From Malurus cyaneus samueli (Eukaryota > Chordata > Aves > Passeriformes > Maluridae): DNA of 64,000 nucleotides. Positions 63,170-64,000 of this stretch are shown in pieces; the first letter of the stretch is position 1; each line of letters begins with the position of its first letter. Where the stretch lies: contig CM019217.1 of NCBI GenBank assembly GCA_009741485.1, forward strand, positions 43,750,266 to 43,814,265. The letters run 5' to 3'. Below the pieces are notes generated by a model, which was not told where the DNA came from, searched no databases, and worked only from the letters and a program-made list of their open reading frames with translations. Made by a program: the position numbers and the translations under genes.

Positions 63170-63500
63170 GGATGTTTTTTTCCATGTCATAATGGAACTT
63201 TCCTTGTGGCAACATTTCAGCGCTGCCAATTATCCCTTCATTGTGCACCTCTGGGCACACCAGCTCCGTACGCCGTGACAGAGAGTGCCATCACCACAGG
63301 CACCCCATGCACGGTAGTGACAGCAGCAGGCCTGGGGTATGGGTGCAAGACAAAAGGGACATCACCACCAGAGGAAACAGCTGCAGTTCTACAAACTGGG
63401 AGCAGCTACAAATTTAGCCAAGAGCCTCACTTAATAGCTCATATTGCATTTCAGAGCTCTGACGCACGTGCAATTGACTGACGTCACTACACAGCCCAAC
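63170..63500. promoter_or_regulatory. Candidate promoter or enhancer with E-box and CRE
   Basis: CpG-retaining block (CAGCGCTG, CTCCGTACGCCGTGAC, GCACGGTAG, GACGCACGTGC, TGACGTCAC). GCACGTGC (63464-63471) and a perfect CRE TGACGTCA (63479-63486) are separated by 7 bp, a layout common in USF/CLOCK- and CREB-responsive promoters. The 119-codon plus frame through the block (63122-63481) has no recognised domain and stops just before the CRE. It could be a distal promoter of an unannotated RNA. Confidence 0.4.
63464..63486. promoter_or_regulatory. CACGTG E-box plus full CRE
   Basis: GCACGTGC and TGACGTCA are both perfect palindromic consensus sites for bHLH-zip and CREB/ATF dimers. Their CpGs would be expected to decay if methylated in the germ line, so retention suggests function or recency. 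Confidence 0.5.
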
Positions 63501-64000
63501 ACGCTGCTGAGTCTGTGCTTCAGGGAAGGGCTTGAAGCTAGGACTGGAATAACAGGAAAATCAGGGAAGGATGAAGAACAAGCTTATTCTTTTAAGTTCA
63601 CAAAACACCTGTCATAGAAAACACTCCTTTCTTTATGAGAAAAAAAGTCACACAGTGTAAGACAGGATTAAATAAAAAAGCCAAAAATTACAGTACGACT
63701 GAAATCAGCCCCCTCTCCTGTTGTTCAATAACCCCATTACAAAGACCAGTGGTTAAGTGACTTTCCATTTCAGTCAATAATGAAATTGTTGTCTGTAGTC
63801 AATTAGGTTTCAGCTCCTGGTCCAAACTCCTAGATATACCCACAAGTATAGTCACCACTAAAAGCCACCCTGGCGCATACCTCAGGAGACTAAGCACAGA
63901 AGTAATCTCCTAAGTTTAGCAATACAATTCCAAATTTTCAAAAATAAATTTAAAAAGAAATGTTGATAATTTAAAGTGAAAAAGATCAAAATTAAAAACA
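63501..64000. other. Non-coding stretch, nothing recognised
   Basis: AT-rich end of the window. GTGGTTAAGTGACTTTCC near 63750 faintly recalls MIR/L2, but too weakly to call. Confidence 0.6.

Noticed and set aside
1..64000. CRISPR arrays, operons, phage or plasmid genes, tRNA and rRNA genes
   Set aside because: None seen; the CR1 elements and base composition show vertebrate non-coding DNA.

Overview
This window reads as non-coding DNA from a bird genome. The firmest evidence is two fragments of the avian LINE CR1: one on the minus strand at about 39322-40080, one on the plus strand at about 49205-49620. The plus-strand copy ends in the typical CR1 3' tail (TCTTCCAACC followed by ATTCTGTGATTCTG). 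The rest is AT-rich and CpG-poor, with poly-A runs, A-rich CAA/CCAAA stretches, short microsatellites and a few possible remnants of the ancient SINE MIR. I see no bacterial or viral gene, operon, CRISPR array, tRNA or rRNA. No open reading frame shows a recognisable host protein domain. The longest frame (156 codons, 37950-38420) is about what chance gives in 64 kb of six-frame sequence.

Layout. At 1-4690, AT-rich sequence may be an intron. At 4690-5640 lies the most gene-like block: a CpG-enriched stretch with a near-consensus MEF2 site, an AP-1 site beside an E-box, and a perfect GTAAGT splice donor on the minus strand at 4914. I read it as a candidate promoter plus untranslated first exon of a gene running leftward out of the window. 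A MEF2C 5' leader is a tentative guess from resemblance and the MEF2 site, not a firm identification. If so, 5.6-64 kb is upstream gene desert.

That larger part holds scattered blocks resembling conserved non-coding elements: about 14.16-14.86, 15.98-16.2, 17.57-17.83, 23.7-24.24, 25.59-25.79, 26.54-26.76, 28.69-29.0, 31.19-31.68, 33.43-33.85 and 63.17-63.5 kb. They are judged only by local CpG retention, palindromes and clustered transcription-factor motifs. The clearest motifs are an RFX X-box-like site (33800-33813), a CRE plus CACGTG E-box pair (63464-63486), a homeodomain palindrome (26652-26667) and an 18-bp palindrome GCACAACCCGGGTTGTGC (6415-6432). There are two strong G-quadruplex motifs, at 15008-15033 (minus) and 34459-34484 (plus).

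Exon-like segments with good splice signals but no recognised product lie at 9590-9686 (minus) and 30340-30539 (plus). No new multi-gene system is visible. The interest here is regulatory, and sequence conservation and RNA data would decide most of it.
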